A DNA stretch of 54,226 bases, taken from positions 1-54,226 of the forward strand of contig JAKSLN010000003.1 in assembly GCA_024401165.1 (NCBI GenBank). Reading direction: 5' to 3'. Position numbers and translations under genes: made by a program. Under the pieces are notes generated by a model. The model had not been told where the DNA came from. It was given only the letters and a program-made list of their open reading frames with translations, and searched no databases. Positions 44,218 to 52,578 of the stretch are shown here, in pieces. The DNA comes from Bacteroidaceae bacterium (GTDB lineage: Bacteria > Bacteroidota > Bacteroidia > Bacteroidales > Bacteroidaceae). Each line of letters begins with the position of its first letter. Position 1 is the stretch's first letter.

Positions 44218-44979
44218 TTAAACATTAATTTCAAGACCATCAAAACCCAGATAAAAACCTTGAGGCAGGAGTTTATCTGTTACATCGTGCAAACCTGCAT
44301 CATGCGACATGTGAATGATATAAGTGTCTGGTGCCCCTATTTTCCGGCTCAATTCTATGGCTTCTTCAATGGTTTGGTGAGTAGGATGTGGAGTATGGCG
44401 TAGTCCATTGACTATTAAAACCTTTAAATCTTGCAGATATTTTAATTCTTCATCGTCAATCGTTTTAAGATCTGTGAGATAACCGACATCACCTATTCGG
44501 AAACCGAGAATGGGCAACTCTCCGTGCATAACCTTAATCGCCGTAACGGGCAAGTCACCAATTTGTATGCTCTCATGAGCATTTAACTCATGCAACTCTA
44601 ATTGAGGAATTCCGGGGTAAACGTTTCTGACCAAGCAGTAAGGCAGACGTTCACGGAGATGATTTGCTGCATAGGAATCAGCATAGAGCATCAATTTCTT
44701 TTTATAACTGAAAGGACGTAAATCATCAATTCCTCCAACGTGGTCATAATGTTCATGCGTTATTAGGCAGGCATCTATCGGCTTACGCAAGTTTATACGT
44801 AGCATTTGCTCTCGGAAATCTGGACCGCAATCTACTAAAACAGTAGCGTTTTCTGTCTCAAACAGGGCAGAAGTTCTCAAACGCTTGTCTTTTGGATTGC
44901 AACTTTTACAAACTTCACAATCACAACCAATCTGAGGTACACCACAGGACGTTCCCGTACCTAATAAAGTTACTTTCAT
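44218..44979 (-). CDS. MBL-fold metal-dependent phosphodiesterase (PhnP-like)
   Basis: A 253-aa metallo-beta-lactamase-fold hydrolase. The dinuclear metal motif is HEHYDHVGGID, and the N-terminal Cys cluster GTGTSCGVPQIGCDCEVC is characteristic of PhnP-like phosphodiesterases acting on cyclic phosphate esters. Further metal ligands are the Asp of VDCGPDFR and the His of YIIHMSHD. The substrate is not known. It overlaps murB by 4 nt in a three-gene minus-strand transcript. Confidence 0.88.
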   Translation of the reverse strand: MKVTLLGTGTSCGVPQIGCDCEVCKSCNPKDKRLRTSALFETENATVLVDCGPDFREQMLRINLRKPIDACLITHEHYDHVGGIDDLRPFSYKKKLMLYADSYAANHLRERLPYCLVRNVYPGIPQLELHELNAHESIQIGDLPVTAIKVMHGELPILGFRIGDVGYLTDLKTIDDEELKYLQDLKVLIVNGLRHTPHPTHQTIEEAIELSRKIGAPDTYIIHMSHDAGLHDVTDKLLPQGFYLGFDGLEINV

Positions 44980-46019
44980 ATAAAATTAACCTCTGGATGA
45001 ATATCAACACCAAACTTTGATTTCACATCACGCCTAACAGCATCTGACAAGGCAACAATATCGGTTCCATTTGCACCACCTAAGTTTACAAGCACTAAAG
45101 CCTGTTTCGCGTATACTCCAGCACGGCCAAGGTTTTTACCCTTCCAACCGCTTTGTTCAATCAACCATCCAGCAGGAACTTTAATATGGTCTTCATCAAC
45201 AGGGTAATGAGGCATAGAAGGATATTGGACGAGTAAATCGTCAAATTGTTTACGTGTAATAATTGGATTCATAAAGAAACTGCCAGCATTACCCAACACT
45301 TTAGGATCGGGCAACTTATTATTGCGCATTTCAATGATTATTTGACGAAGGCGCATGGCTTGCTCTATTGTTTGATCAGAGAAGTCCAAGTTAGAAGCAT
45401 TAGAAACAACACCTTCATAGGCAGACTTTAAGCCACCGTATTCAAGATTCATTTCCAATCTCTTTTTAAGGCGAAAATGTACATGCGTTACCGCATATTT
45501 TCCCCATAGTTCTTTGCTCTTGAAGATGCTATATCTATAAGCATAGTTTGCATCGCGATTGGACATTGTAAGTTGTTCACCTGTACGTAAATCTACAAGT
45601 TCAATAAGTGTGATGAAATCTTTTGCTTCAACCCCATATGCTCCGATATTCTGAACGGCAGAAGCGCCAACCTCACCAGGAATCAGAGATAGATTCTCTA
45701 GACCAAACCAACCTCTTTTTAATGTATAGCTGATTAAGTCATCGAAAACCATGCCCGAACCTACGCGAACCACAACTTCCTCACTTGTTTCCTTGACTAA
45801 TTCTACATTACGGATTGCGCTATGAAGAACTAATCCGTCAAAATTATTTAAGAAAAGTAAATTACTGCCACATCCAACATGCAGTATACGGTCACAAGTA
45901 TTTGTCTTTATGATTTCAAGTAGTTCGTCTACAGAATGATATTCTGCGAAACAAGTTGCCGTAACATCTATTCCGAACGTATTAAAAGACAGTAAAGATT
46001 TATGTTGTTCCATCATCAT
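44976..46019 (-). CDS. murB: UDP-N-acetylenolpyruvoylglucosamine reductase MurB
   Basis: A 347-aa flavoenzyme of peptidoglycan precursor synthesis, which reduces the enolpyruvyl group with NADPH. FAD-binding landmarks are HVGCGSNLLFLNN, PGEVGASAVQNIGAYG, and near the substrate site NAGSFFMNP, with the catalytic serine there. It resembles the longer MurB type I. The start region is three tandem ATGs (46019, 46016, 46013) overlapping the preceding stop, so the exact start is uncertain by two residues. Confidence 0.94.
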   Translation of the reverse strand: MMMEQHKSLLSFNTFGIDVTATCFAEYHSVDELLEIIKTNTCDRILHVGCGSNLLFLNNFDGLVLHSAIRNVELVKETSEEVVVRVGSGMVFDDLISYTLKRGWFGLENLSLIPGEVGASAVQNIGAYGVEAKDFITLIELVDLRTGEQLTMSNRDANYAYRYSIFKSKELWGKYAVTHVHFRLKKRLEMNLEYGGLKSAYEGVVSNASNLDFSDQTIEQAMRLRQIIIEMRNNKLPDPKVLGNAGSFFMNPIITRKQFDDLLVQYPSMPHYPVDEDHIKVPAGWLIEQSGWKGKNLGRAGVYAKQALVLVNLGGANGTDIVALSDAVRRDVKSKFGVDIHPEVNFI

Positions 46020-46894
46020 TGTTCTATACTTGTTAGTTTCCAGTCCCCATCACATTCTGCAAAAGTCATAATATCCATCATGCCACTGCCAAGTCCACAC
46101 TTTACCATTACAACTTTATTGGTTTCATCTGCATGGTGATTATCATAGTCAAGGAGTAAGAGTTTGCCATGTGGAAGTTCGGGAGAAAAGACAGAAAACT
46201 GATTTGCATCTATTGTCCCCTCAATGAAATGTCCGTCTTCCTCTTCATCCGGGATGGAAATGTTCAAAGGTTGGGCAACGTGCTCTGTCTGAAAATCATT
46301 ATCTACAGCAAAATTGTGATAAAAGTGCAGAAAGTTGCCATATGAAAAAGAATCAAGAGAAAACTCAGCAGCACGGTTTAAATGCCACTCTCCGTTAACG
46401 CGTTCACACCCCAGGTTTTTAACACTCGAATCATCCAAATCGACAAGACTTAATACAACATCATTTGTTGTCGTCATATAATCGGATTCTAATTGTGAAA
46501 CATCATGTAAAAGCATAAAATAACAATCTAAACTTCCAAAATCAAGAAAATCATTGATATCCTCAACAGAAGAAACAGATTGAACAACTTCTCCAGCACG
46601 GTTTAATATAGAGATGGGGAGGCAAGTACGGCTTTTCTGGAACTGTTTATTATGAGTAAACGTAAATAGGAAATCAATAAAATACTCGTCTACAGTCTGA
46701 CTTACTGGAGCATCATCAACCGAAAAGACAAGAGAATCGTCAGGAATAGAATCATAAGATTCTAAGACAGAGTCGACCCAAGACTGATTAGATGATTGTT
46801 TTCCACTACAAGAAGAAAATAAAACTACACAAAAGCAGACATAAATGCTTAGGTATGTAGCTAAACGAGAGGAAAACGACCTTAATATTGACAT
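46016..46894 (-). CDS. DUF4348-family lipoprotein
   Basis: A 292-aa protein with a lipoprotein signal (cysteine at about residue 28, LFSSCSG). Its mature part is strongly acidic, with the words DEYFIDFLFTFTHNKQFQKSR and NGEWHLN. I assign it to DUF4348 from those words and from its usual place before murB. Function unknown. The ATG at 46894 (MSILRSF) is set by a promoter box; an upstream extension exists but is not signal-like. The visible GC content is lower than in the 0.5-10 kb genes. Confidence 0.7.
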   Translation of the reverse strand: MSILRSFSSRLATYLSIYVCFCVVLFSSCSGKQSSNQSWVDSVLESYDSIPDDSLVFSVDDAPVSQTVDEYFIDFLFTFTHNKQFQKSRTCLPISILNRAGEVVQSVSSVEDINDFLDFGSLDCYFMLLHDVSQLESDYMTTTNDVVLSLVDLDDSSVKNLGCERVNGEWHLNRAAEFSLDSFSYGNFLHFYHNFAVDNDFQTEHVAQPLNISIPDEEEDGHFIEGTIDANQFSVFSPELPHGKLLLLDYDNHHADETNKVVMVKCGLGSGMMDIMTFAECDGDWKLTSIEQ

Positions 46895-46910
46895 ATTTTC
46901 AAAAATTACA

Positions 46911-46918
46911 CAAAAGTA
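46911..46918 (-). promoter_or_regulatory. -7 box TACTTTTG for the murB operon
   Basis: A minus-strand TAnnTTTG match 17 nt before the ATG at 46894. Confidence 0.6.
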
Positions 46919-46962
46919 CACTTTTATTTCGACATAGCACACGAAATCTTAAATTATTTGAT

Positions 46963-46970
46963 TAACTTTG
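46963..46970 (+). promoter_or_regulatory. -7 box TAACTTTG for pheS
   Basis: A TAnnTTTG match about 92 nt upstream of the pheS ATG, divergent from the murB operon box. Confidence 0.6.
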
Positions 46971-46981
46971 CAATAAATTTG

Positions 46982-47018
46982 GAATTCGGAAAGACAAGCG
47001 AAACCTTGTCCAGAATTC
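46982..47018 (+). promoter_or_regulatory. Hairpin at the 5' end of the pheS leader
   Basis: GACAAG (46993-46998) pairs with CTTGTC (47005-47010) around a 6-nt loop, and outer GAATTC blocks (46982-46987, 47013-47018) can also pair. No leader peptide or T-box is visible, so its role may be mRNA stability or regulation. Confidence 0.4.
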
Positions 47019-47062
47019 AAGAATGCAAGCAAGACCTTTGATAAAACGAATAATATCTAATA

Positions 47063-48082
47063 ATGATACAGAAAATTGAACAACTTATGCAGGAGGTTGC
47101 AAACCTGACTGCAGCCACAGCCGAGGAAGCAGAAAACCTTCGCATAAAATACCTTAGCAAGAAGGGTATCATCAATGATTTGATGGGGGAGTTTAGAACC
47201 GTGCCAGCAGAATTGAAGAAGGAAGTTGGCATGAAGATTAACGAGCTCAAACAAGCCACCCAAGAAAAGATTACTGCGCTGAAAGACATGGCACAGAGTC
47301 AGGAGCAAGCCGGTGATGACCTTGACCTCACTCGGACGCCCTACCCCATCAAATTGGGTACACGTCATCCCCTCACAATCGTTAAGAATGAAATTGTAGA
47401 CATTTTCAGCCGTTTGGGATTCACCCTTGCAGAGGGTCCCGAAGTCGAGGATGACTGGCACGTTTACAGTAGCATGAATTTTGCAGACGACCATCCTGCC
47501 CGCGACATGCAAGACACATTCTTCATCGAGGCACATCCTGACATCATCCTGCGATCACACACCAGTAGTGTACAGGCACGTACCATGGAGTTGCAAAAAC
47601 CACCTATTCGTGCCCTGTGCCCCGGACGAGTTTATCGTAACGAAGCCATCTCTGCACGTGCTCATTGCTTCTTCCATCAAGTTGAAGGTCTCTATGTAGA
47701 CAAGAGTGTTAGCTTCACAGACCTTAAGCAGGTATTGTTGCTTTTTGCCCAGGAGATGTTTGGTCCCGACACCAAGATCCGCCTACGTCCATCCTATTTC
47801 CCCTTTACCGAACCCAGCGCAGAGATGGATATCTCATGCCATCTTTGCGGCGGAAAAGGTTGTTCATTCTGCAAGCATACTGGTTGGGTAGAGATTCTCG
47901 GTTGCGGAATGGTAGACCCAGCTGTATTGGAAGCAAATGGCATTGACAGCAAAGAGTACACTGGTTACGCTTTTGGTATGGGTATTGAACGCATCACCAA
48001 CCTAAAATACCAGGTTAAAGACCTCCGCATGTTCTCAGAGAACGACAAGAGATTCCTCGACGAATTCACCGCTGCAAACTAA
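47063..48082 (+). CDS. pheS: Phenylalanyl-tRNA synthetase alpha subunit
   Basis: A 339-aa class II tRNA synthetase subunit. The N-terminal coiled coil (about 1-85) is followed by the catalytic core with TSSVQARTMELQKPP, the motif 2 region CPGRVYRNE, AHCFFHQVEGLYVD, the Cys cluster CHLCGGKGCSFCKHTGW and motif 3 YAFGMGIERI. It charges tRNA-Phe with PheT, which is not adjacent. It is a single-gene transcript ending near a long palindrome. Confidence 0.97.
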   Translation: MIQKIEQLMQEVANLTAATAEEAENLRIKYLSKKGIINDLMGEFRTVPAELKKEVGMKINELKQATQEKITALKDMAQSQEQAGDDLDLTRTPYPIKLGTRHPLTIVKNEIVDIFSRLGFTLAEGPEVEDDWHVYSSMNFADDHPARDMQDTFFIEAHPDIILRSHTSSVQARTMELQKPPIRALCPGRVYRNEAISARAHCFFHQVEGLYVDKSVSFTDLKQVLLLFAQEMFGPDTKIRLRPSYFPFTEPSAEMDISCHLCGGKGCSFCKHTGWVEILGCGMVDPAVLEANGIDSKEYTGYAFGMGIERITNLKYQVKDLRMFSENDKRFLDEFTAAN

Positions 48083-48150
48083 AGATAAAACAAGTTGTTG
48101 GACACAGTGAATTAGTGGGGATTCCAGCCCAATCAATTATTCAGATAAAA

Positions 48151-48198
48151 CTTATAACGATGAAGGCTTGCCAATTGGCAAGCCTTCATCGTTATAAG
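48151..48198. terminator. 48-bp perfect palindrome, likely bidirectional terminator
   Basis: CTTATAACGATGAAGGCTTG (48151-48170) and its complement to 48198 form a perfect inverted repeat centred on CCAATTGG. Folded, it gives a 22-bp stem and a 4-nt loop between the convergent pheS and dehydratase genes. T-runs are weak, better on the minus strand (AAAA at its left). Confidence 0.8.
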
Positions 48199-48208
48199 CC
48201 TGTAACAT

Positions 48209-50173
48209 TTAGTCAACGTCCAGCACCTCGTACTTTGATTGCTTTGACTTATACTCAGGAACGATCTCCTTCATCTTTTTAACAATAGCCATGTCATCGT
48301 AGGTCAGACTAAGCTGATAAAGTTCCTCTTCGTTCTTGAGAGCCAAATCGAAAGGATACTCGCGAACAGCGCTAACCATAATCTTTGGATGAGGTGTTGG
48401 CTTTGTCTGTTCTTGATCATTGAGCACTTCCTCGTATAGTTTCTCGCCATCGCGAAGGCCTGTGAACTTGATTTCCACACCCTTGGCACCAGACAAGTCA
48501 ATCATGCGTTGAGCCAAGTCAGCGATACGCACGGGCTTGCCCATGTCAAAAACAAAGATTTCGCCTCCATTGCCCATCGTTCCTGCCTCTAGTACAAGAC
48601 GGCAAGCCTCGGGGATAAGCATAAAGAATCGGATGATATCGGGGTGAGTAACGGTTACTGGACCGCCCGCCTTGATTTGTTTCTTAAAGAGAGGAATCAC
48701 ACTGCCGTTGCTTCCAAGCACGTTACCAAAACGAGTCGTAACAAACTGGGTAATAGGTTTGTCGTTTCCACGTTCCTGAGCCATCTTAGGAGCAAGTTTG
48801 AAGGGACAGGTACCTTCCTGGATGGCTTTATTCAACGCCTGGCAATAGATCTCACAGATACGCTTTGAGCAACCCATTACATTGGTAGGATTAACCGCCT
48901 TATCTGTTGAAATCATTACAAACTTCTTGGTACCATATTTGACAGCCAAGTCAGCAATTACGCGCGTACCATATACATTATTTTGGATTGCCTCACTTGG
49001 GTTATCCTCCATCATAGGAACATGCTTATAAGCTGCTGCATGGAAAACGTAATCAGGACAGTACTGGCTGAACAACGATTCCATCTTTCCTTTGTTTGCG
49101 ATGCTGCTGACAATCGTTTCACACTGCAAATCAGGATAATAATTAGCCATGTGCAGACGGACTGTGTGCATGGGAGTCTCTGCTTGATCTACCAGAATAA
49201 GATGCTTGGGGGCGAACTTTGCAACCTGACGGGACATCTCATATCCGATACTGCCTGCTGCACCGGTCACCATAACGACCTTGTCACGCAACAGGTCGCC
49301 AATTTTCTTCAAGTCGACCTCTATCTTTTCGCGGGGCAACAAATCTTCAATCTCGACCTCATGCAGTTGACGTGTACCCAGTTCGCTCTTTCCGTCCCAT
49401 TCCTCCTCGGCTGGCTGCATCATGACTTTAATACCATTCTTTACCAGACGGTTCAGGAATTCAGGATTATCGCGAAGGTCGTCATTACGCAAGGGCGAAA
49501 TGAAAAGAACACGGATGTGTCTTGTTCGCATGGTGTTAATCAGGTCCTCATTATTAAGATAGACCTTAACACCCATCATCATGTGGTGCTTCAGTTTAGG
49601 TTCATCGCTCACGAAACCGCTCAGCACGTATGGACTCTCCTTGTCGCTTATAATGCTTTGTGCCAACGCCTGTCCACCCTCATGTACGCCATACACAAAA
49701 ACACGCTGCTGAGACTGGCTATACAGAATATGGTCATAGAGATACTTAACGATCATTCTCAGACACATGCTAAGCAGGGTTGCCAGAAGGAAGCCAATGA
49801 CAAGAGTCGTTGCTTTAACGTTATAGGCAAGGTCGGGATGATTCATCAGAAAAAGGTGAATGCCGTAGCCGATAAGCGAACCGGTACCCATGGCACCTAT
49901 CAAACGAATAATCTCCGTACTTGTAGAATAACGGATAATGCCGGAGTAAGTACGGAAAATGCGGAAACCTACAAGGAAACCAGGAAGGAACAAGAGGAAC
50001 GTACAAAGGACGGTCGGGAAACTCTCAGTCTCGGGGAGTCCATTATATACTATATAATAACTGATTAACTCAGAAAATAAGACAATCAAGCAGTCAAGTA
50101 AAAGCACCATCCAGTAGGGAGCTGCTTTACGACTAAAATACCAACTTATGATATTATTGAATCGCGACTTCAT
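48209..50173 (-). CDS. Polytopic nucleotide-sugar dehydratase/epimerase (CapD/FlaA1/WbpM type)
   Basis: A 654-aa protein. Four N-terminal membrane segments (about residues 20-145) lead into a CoA-binding-like Rossmann region and a C-terminal SDR domain from about 295. The SDR domain shows VTGAAGSIGYEMSRQ, HAAAYKHVPMMEDNP, ISTDKAVNPTNVMG and FGNVLGSNGSV. It matches UDP-GlcNAc 4,6-dehydratases that start synthesis of rare surface sugars. The catalytic triad appears as the S-x-K type. The start is the ATG at 50173, downstream of a promoter box. Confidence 0.92.
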   Translation of the reverse strand: MKSRFNNIISWYFSRKAAPYWMVLLLDCLIVLFSELISYYIVYNGLPETESFPTVLCTFLLFLPGFLVGFRIFRTYSGIIRYSTSTEIIRLIGAMGTGSLIGYGIHLFLMNHPDLAYNVKATTLVIGFLLATLLSMCLRMIVKYLYDHILYSQSQQRVFVYGVHEGGQALAQSIISDKESPYVLSGFVSDEPKLKHHMMMGVKVYLNNEDLINTMRTRHIRVLFISPLRNDDLRDNPEFLNRLVKNGIKVMMQPAEEEWDGKSELGTRQLHEVEIEDLLPREKIEVDLKKIGDLLRDKVVMVTGAAGSIGYEMSRQVAKFAPKHLILVDQAETPMHTVRLHMANYYPDLQCETIVSSIANKGKMESLFSQYCPDYVFHAAAYKHVPMMEDNPSEAIQNNVYGTRVIADLAVKYGTKKFVMISTDKAVNPTNVMGCSKRICEIYCQALNKAIQEGTCPFKLAPKMAQERGNDKPITQFVTTRFGNVLGSNGSVIPLFKKQIKAGGPVTVTHPDIIRFFMLIPEACRLVLEAGTMGNGGEIFVFDMGKPVRIADLAQRMIDLSGAKGVEIKFTGLRDGEKLYEEVLNDQEQTKPTPHPKIMVSAVREYPFDLALKNEEELYQLSLTYDDMAIVKKMKEIVPEYKSKQSKYEVLDVD

Positions 50174-50208
50174 AAGCAAACTAAAGCGCAAAATTGAACA
50201 TTTACTTG

Positions 50209-50216
50209 CAAAATTA
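50209..50216 (-). promoter_or_regulatory. -7 box TAATTTTG for the dehydratase gene
   Basis: A minus-strand TAnnTTTG match 36 nt before the ATG at 50173. Confidence 0.6.
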
Positions 50217-50281
50217 GTAAATTTAGGACAAAAACCCAAACAAATTATAACAAAATTTAATAATGTATGAAAAAAAAACTC

Positions 50282-50289
50282 TATATTTG
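50282..50289 (+). promoter_or_regulatory. -7 box TATATTTG for the GH109-type gene
   Basis: A TAnnTTTG match 39 nt before the ATG at 50328. Confidence 0.6.
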
Positions 50290-50327
50290 CACTACATTAC
50301 TAATCAAACTAAAAAAAACACTTACAA

Positions 50328-51956
50328 ATGAAACGACTATTTACTCTTGCAGTTTCTCTTTGCTGCGTCTTTACTCTGAGTACAGCACAGAGTTTGTCTC
50401 CTTCAACCAAGACACACTGGGACAAGGGAACACTTGTTGTTGAATCACCGCAACGTCCTGCCGGACAACAGAGTGCAATCGGACTGACCGCCCCCGCCAT
50501 GCAGACCGTACGCGTTGGATTCGTTGGCCTTGGCATGCGTGGACCCGGAGCCGTCCTGCGTTTTGCAAACATCCCTGGCACAGAGGTAGTTGCACTTTGC
50601 GACTACGAGGAAGGACGCGCAGAAGCCTGCCAGAAATACCTGAGAGACAAGGGGCTGCCCCCCGCAGCCATCTACAGCGGCGAGAAAGGTTATGAAGAAC
50701 TCTGCAAGCGTTCTGACATCGACCTTGTATACATTGCAACCGACTGGGACCACCACTTCCCCGTTGCCATGTGTGCCATGCAGAATGGCAAGCATGCAGC
50801 CATCGAGGTGCCCAGCGCCATGAACCTTGAGCAATGCTGGTCACTCATCGACATGAGCGAGAAGACACGCCTTCACTGCTTCATCCTCGAAAACTGCTGC
50901 TACGACTACTACGAGATGAACGCTCTTAACATGGCACAGCACGGCGTATTTGGCGAGATTGTAGCAGCAGAAGGTGCATACATTCACAACCTCGACCCCT
51001 TCTGGGATGCCTATTGGATGAATCCCGATGGTTCTGATTCTCAGAAACTTCACTGGAGAATGAAGTACAACATGGAGAATCGCGGTGATGTTTACGCAAC
51101 CCACGGCCTCGGCCCCGTTGCCCAGTGCCTCGACATTCACCGCGGTGACCGTTTCACCACCCTCGTTGCCATGGATACCAAGAGCGTACACGGCAAAGAA
51201 TGGGTCGAGAAGAAGACTGGCAAGGAGTGCCCCACCTTCCGCAACGGCGACCAGACAACCACTCTCATGCGCACCGCACAGGGCAAGATGGTACAGATTC
51301 AGCACAACACCATGACTCCTCAGCCCTACAACCGCCTGTTTAAGCTGATTGGCGAGCAGGGTTATGCCACAAAATATCCTGTTGAGCACTTCTCGCTTAC
51401 TGGCGATGCCGTAAAGACATCAGGCATGGCAACTCGCATGGACGACCTTTCCGGCCACAGCTTCATCAGCAAGCAGGCTCAGGATGAACTCGTAAAGAAG
51501 TACTACCACCCCATCCTTGCCAAGTATGGTGAACTCGGCCGCGAGATGGGACACGGCGGAATGGACTTCATCATGGACAGCCGACTGGTTTACTGCCTCC
51601 AGAATGGTCTTCCCCTCGACATGGACGTCTACGACCTGGCAGAATGGTGCTGCCTGGCAGAGCTCGGTACTCTTTCGATGGACAACAACTGCTGCTCAGT
51701 TGCCTTCCCCGACTTTACCCGTGGCGAATGGCAGAAGGTGAAGGGCTATCGTCATGCCTATGCAACCGCAGAGCAGGAAGCACGCCAGGAAGCTGCAGCC
51801 AAGGCAAGCACCGAGGCTCAGCAGGCCGCCACAACCAAGTTCAACCTCTGGAGTCTGTACGATGCACAGAAGAACGGCAATGCAAAGGCCGTCAAAGCAT
51901 ACCAGACAGCACTCACAAAGGCTAAGGCTGCCATCGCAAAGCAACTAAAAAAGTAA
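50328..51956 (+). CDS. Exported GH109-type glycosidase (Gfo/Idh/MocA fold)
   Basis: A 542-aa protein with a Sec-type signal peptide (residues 1-20, ending STAQ; no twin arginine). The NAD-binding fold starts VRVGFVGLGMRGPGAV (near 61). GH109-like blocks are ILENCCYDYYEMNALNMAQ, YIHNLDPFW, DVYATHGLGPVAQ and GHGGMDFIMDS, which match alpha-N-acetylgalactosaminidases using NAD by a redox mechanism. The C-terminal 65 residues (about 478-542) are Ala/Lys/Gln rich and helical, an addition not in the family core. Substrate is probable GalNAc but unproven. Confidence 0.85.
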   Translation: MKRLFTLAVSLCCVFTLSTAQSLSPSTKTHWDKGTLVVESPQRPAGQQSAIGLTAPAMQTVRVGFVGLGMRGPGAVLRFANIPGTEVVALCDYEEGRAEACQKYLRDKGLPPAAIYSGEKGYEELCKRSDIDLVYIATDWDHHFPVAMCAMQNGKHAAIEVPSAMNLEQCWSLIDMSEKTRLHCFILENCCYDYYEMNALNMAQHGVFGEIVAAEGAYIHNLDPFWDAYWMNPDGSDSQKLHWRMKYNMENRGDVYATHGLGPVAQCLDIHRGDRFTTLVAMDTKSVHGKEWVEKKTGKECPTFRNGDQTTTLMRTAQGKMVQIQHNTMTPQPYNRLFKLIGEQGYATKYPVEHFSLTGDAVKTSGMATRMDDLSGHSFISKQAQDELVKKYYHPILAKYGELGREMGHGGMDFIMDSRLVYCLQNGLPLDMDVYDLAEWCCLAELGTLSMDNNCCSVAFPDFTRGEWQKVKGYRHAYATAEQEARQEAAAKASTEAQQAATTKFNLWSLYDAQKNGNAKAVKAYQTALTKAKAAIAKQLKK

Positions 51957-52068
51957 CTAGCTAGGATGGATATTAACCAAAAACGGGCAAAAACGGACAA
52001 AAACTTTCTTATCTTGCATAGTAAAAGGATATAAAACTGAAGTGTTTTTGCAAGTTTTCGCAAGTTTT

Positions 52069-52109
52069 TGGTTAAAATTAAGCATACCGCTTTTGACACC
52101 AAAGTAGTT
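52069..52109. repeat. Dispersed 41-bp repeat, copy 2
   Basis: It matches 1852-1892 at 36 of 41 positions. It lies between the GH109-type gene and the winged-helix gene, just before the terminator. Confidence 0.75.
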
Positions 52110-52113
52110 ACAA

Positions 52114-52151
52114 AAAAAGATGTGAGACTCAAACGAATCTCGCATCTTTTT
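52114..52151. terminator. Bidirectional hairpin terminator
   Basis: AAAAAGATGTGAGA (52114-52127) pairs with TCTCGCATCTTTTT (52138-52151), with one G-T pair. It is flanked by A and T runs and serves the convergent GH109-type and winged-helix genes. Confidence 0.88.
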
Positions 52152-52182
52152 GTTATTGCTTAAAATTTCGCAAGCTACACTT

Positions 52183-52383
52183 TTACTTCAGGACAACGGT
52201 CATATCCTTACCCTCTTCGGTAACAACCAGCTTGTCCTCGCGAAGCAGCCAACCCATGGCCAGGAACATCTCCTTGTCAGTCTTGATCTTTGCTGCCTTC
52301 TTCAAATCCTTTGCATTCATTGCACCATTCTCGTTCAGGGCAGTCCACATAGCACCTGCAATGTTTCCAATCTTTTCGTTCAT
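52183..52383 (-). CDS. Small winged-helix DNA-binding protein (DUF2582 type)
   Basis: A 66-aa protein made only of a winged helix-turn-helix: GNIAGAMWTALNENGAMNAK, then KAAKIKTDKEMFLAMGWLLRED and a beta wing VVTEEGKDMTVVLK. It matches the small Bacteroidetes family annotated as winged helix-turn-helix domain-containing protein (DUF2582). Probably DNA-binding, with unknown targets. It has its own promoter box at 52442-52449. Confidence 0.88.
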   Translation of the reverse strand: MNEKIGNIAGAMWTALNENGAMNAKDLKKAAKIKTDKEMFLAMGWLLREDKLVVTEEGKDMTVVLK

Positions 52384-52441
52384 AACGATCTTTTTACCTT
52401 AAATGATTAAACTTATAAGAATACTTTCTCTTAAACCGATG

Positions 52442-52449
52442 CAAAGTTA
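52442..52449 (-). promoter_or_regulatory. -7 box TAACTTTG for the winged-helix gene
   Basis: A minus-strand TAnnTTTG match about 58 nt before the ATG at 52383. Confidence 0.55.
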
Positions 52450-52545
52450 AGTTAAAAAACATTAACTGCCAAATATAACGCCCCCAAAAACGTGTTATAC
52501 AACACATTTTCAGCAAATCACTTTGGATTTTTTCGATTTTTTGCG

Positions 52546-52553
52546 TAATTTCG
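52546..52553 (+). promoter_or_regulatory. Variant -7 box TAATTTCG
   Basis: One mismatch from TAnnTTTG, 25 nt before the ATG at 52579. Weaker than the other boxes. Confidence 0.35.
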
Positions 52554-52578
52554 CGCCACATTATAAAATAATAGACAA

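Noticed and set aside
46970..47062. T-box or Phe leader peptide before pheS
   Set aside because: No T-box conserved sequence and no run of Phe codons is seen; only a simple hairpin.
48983..50068. 361-codon plus-strand open frame opposite the dehydratase
   Set aside because: Antisense shadow; no domain character, Cys/His rich as usual for reversed frames.
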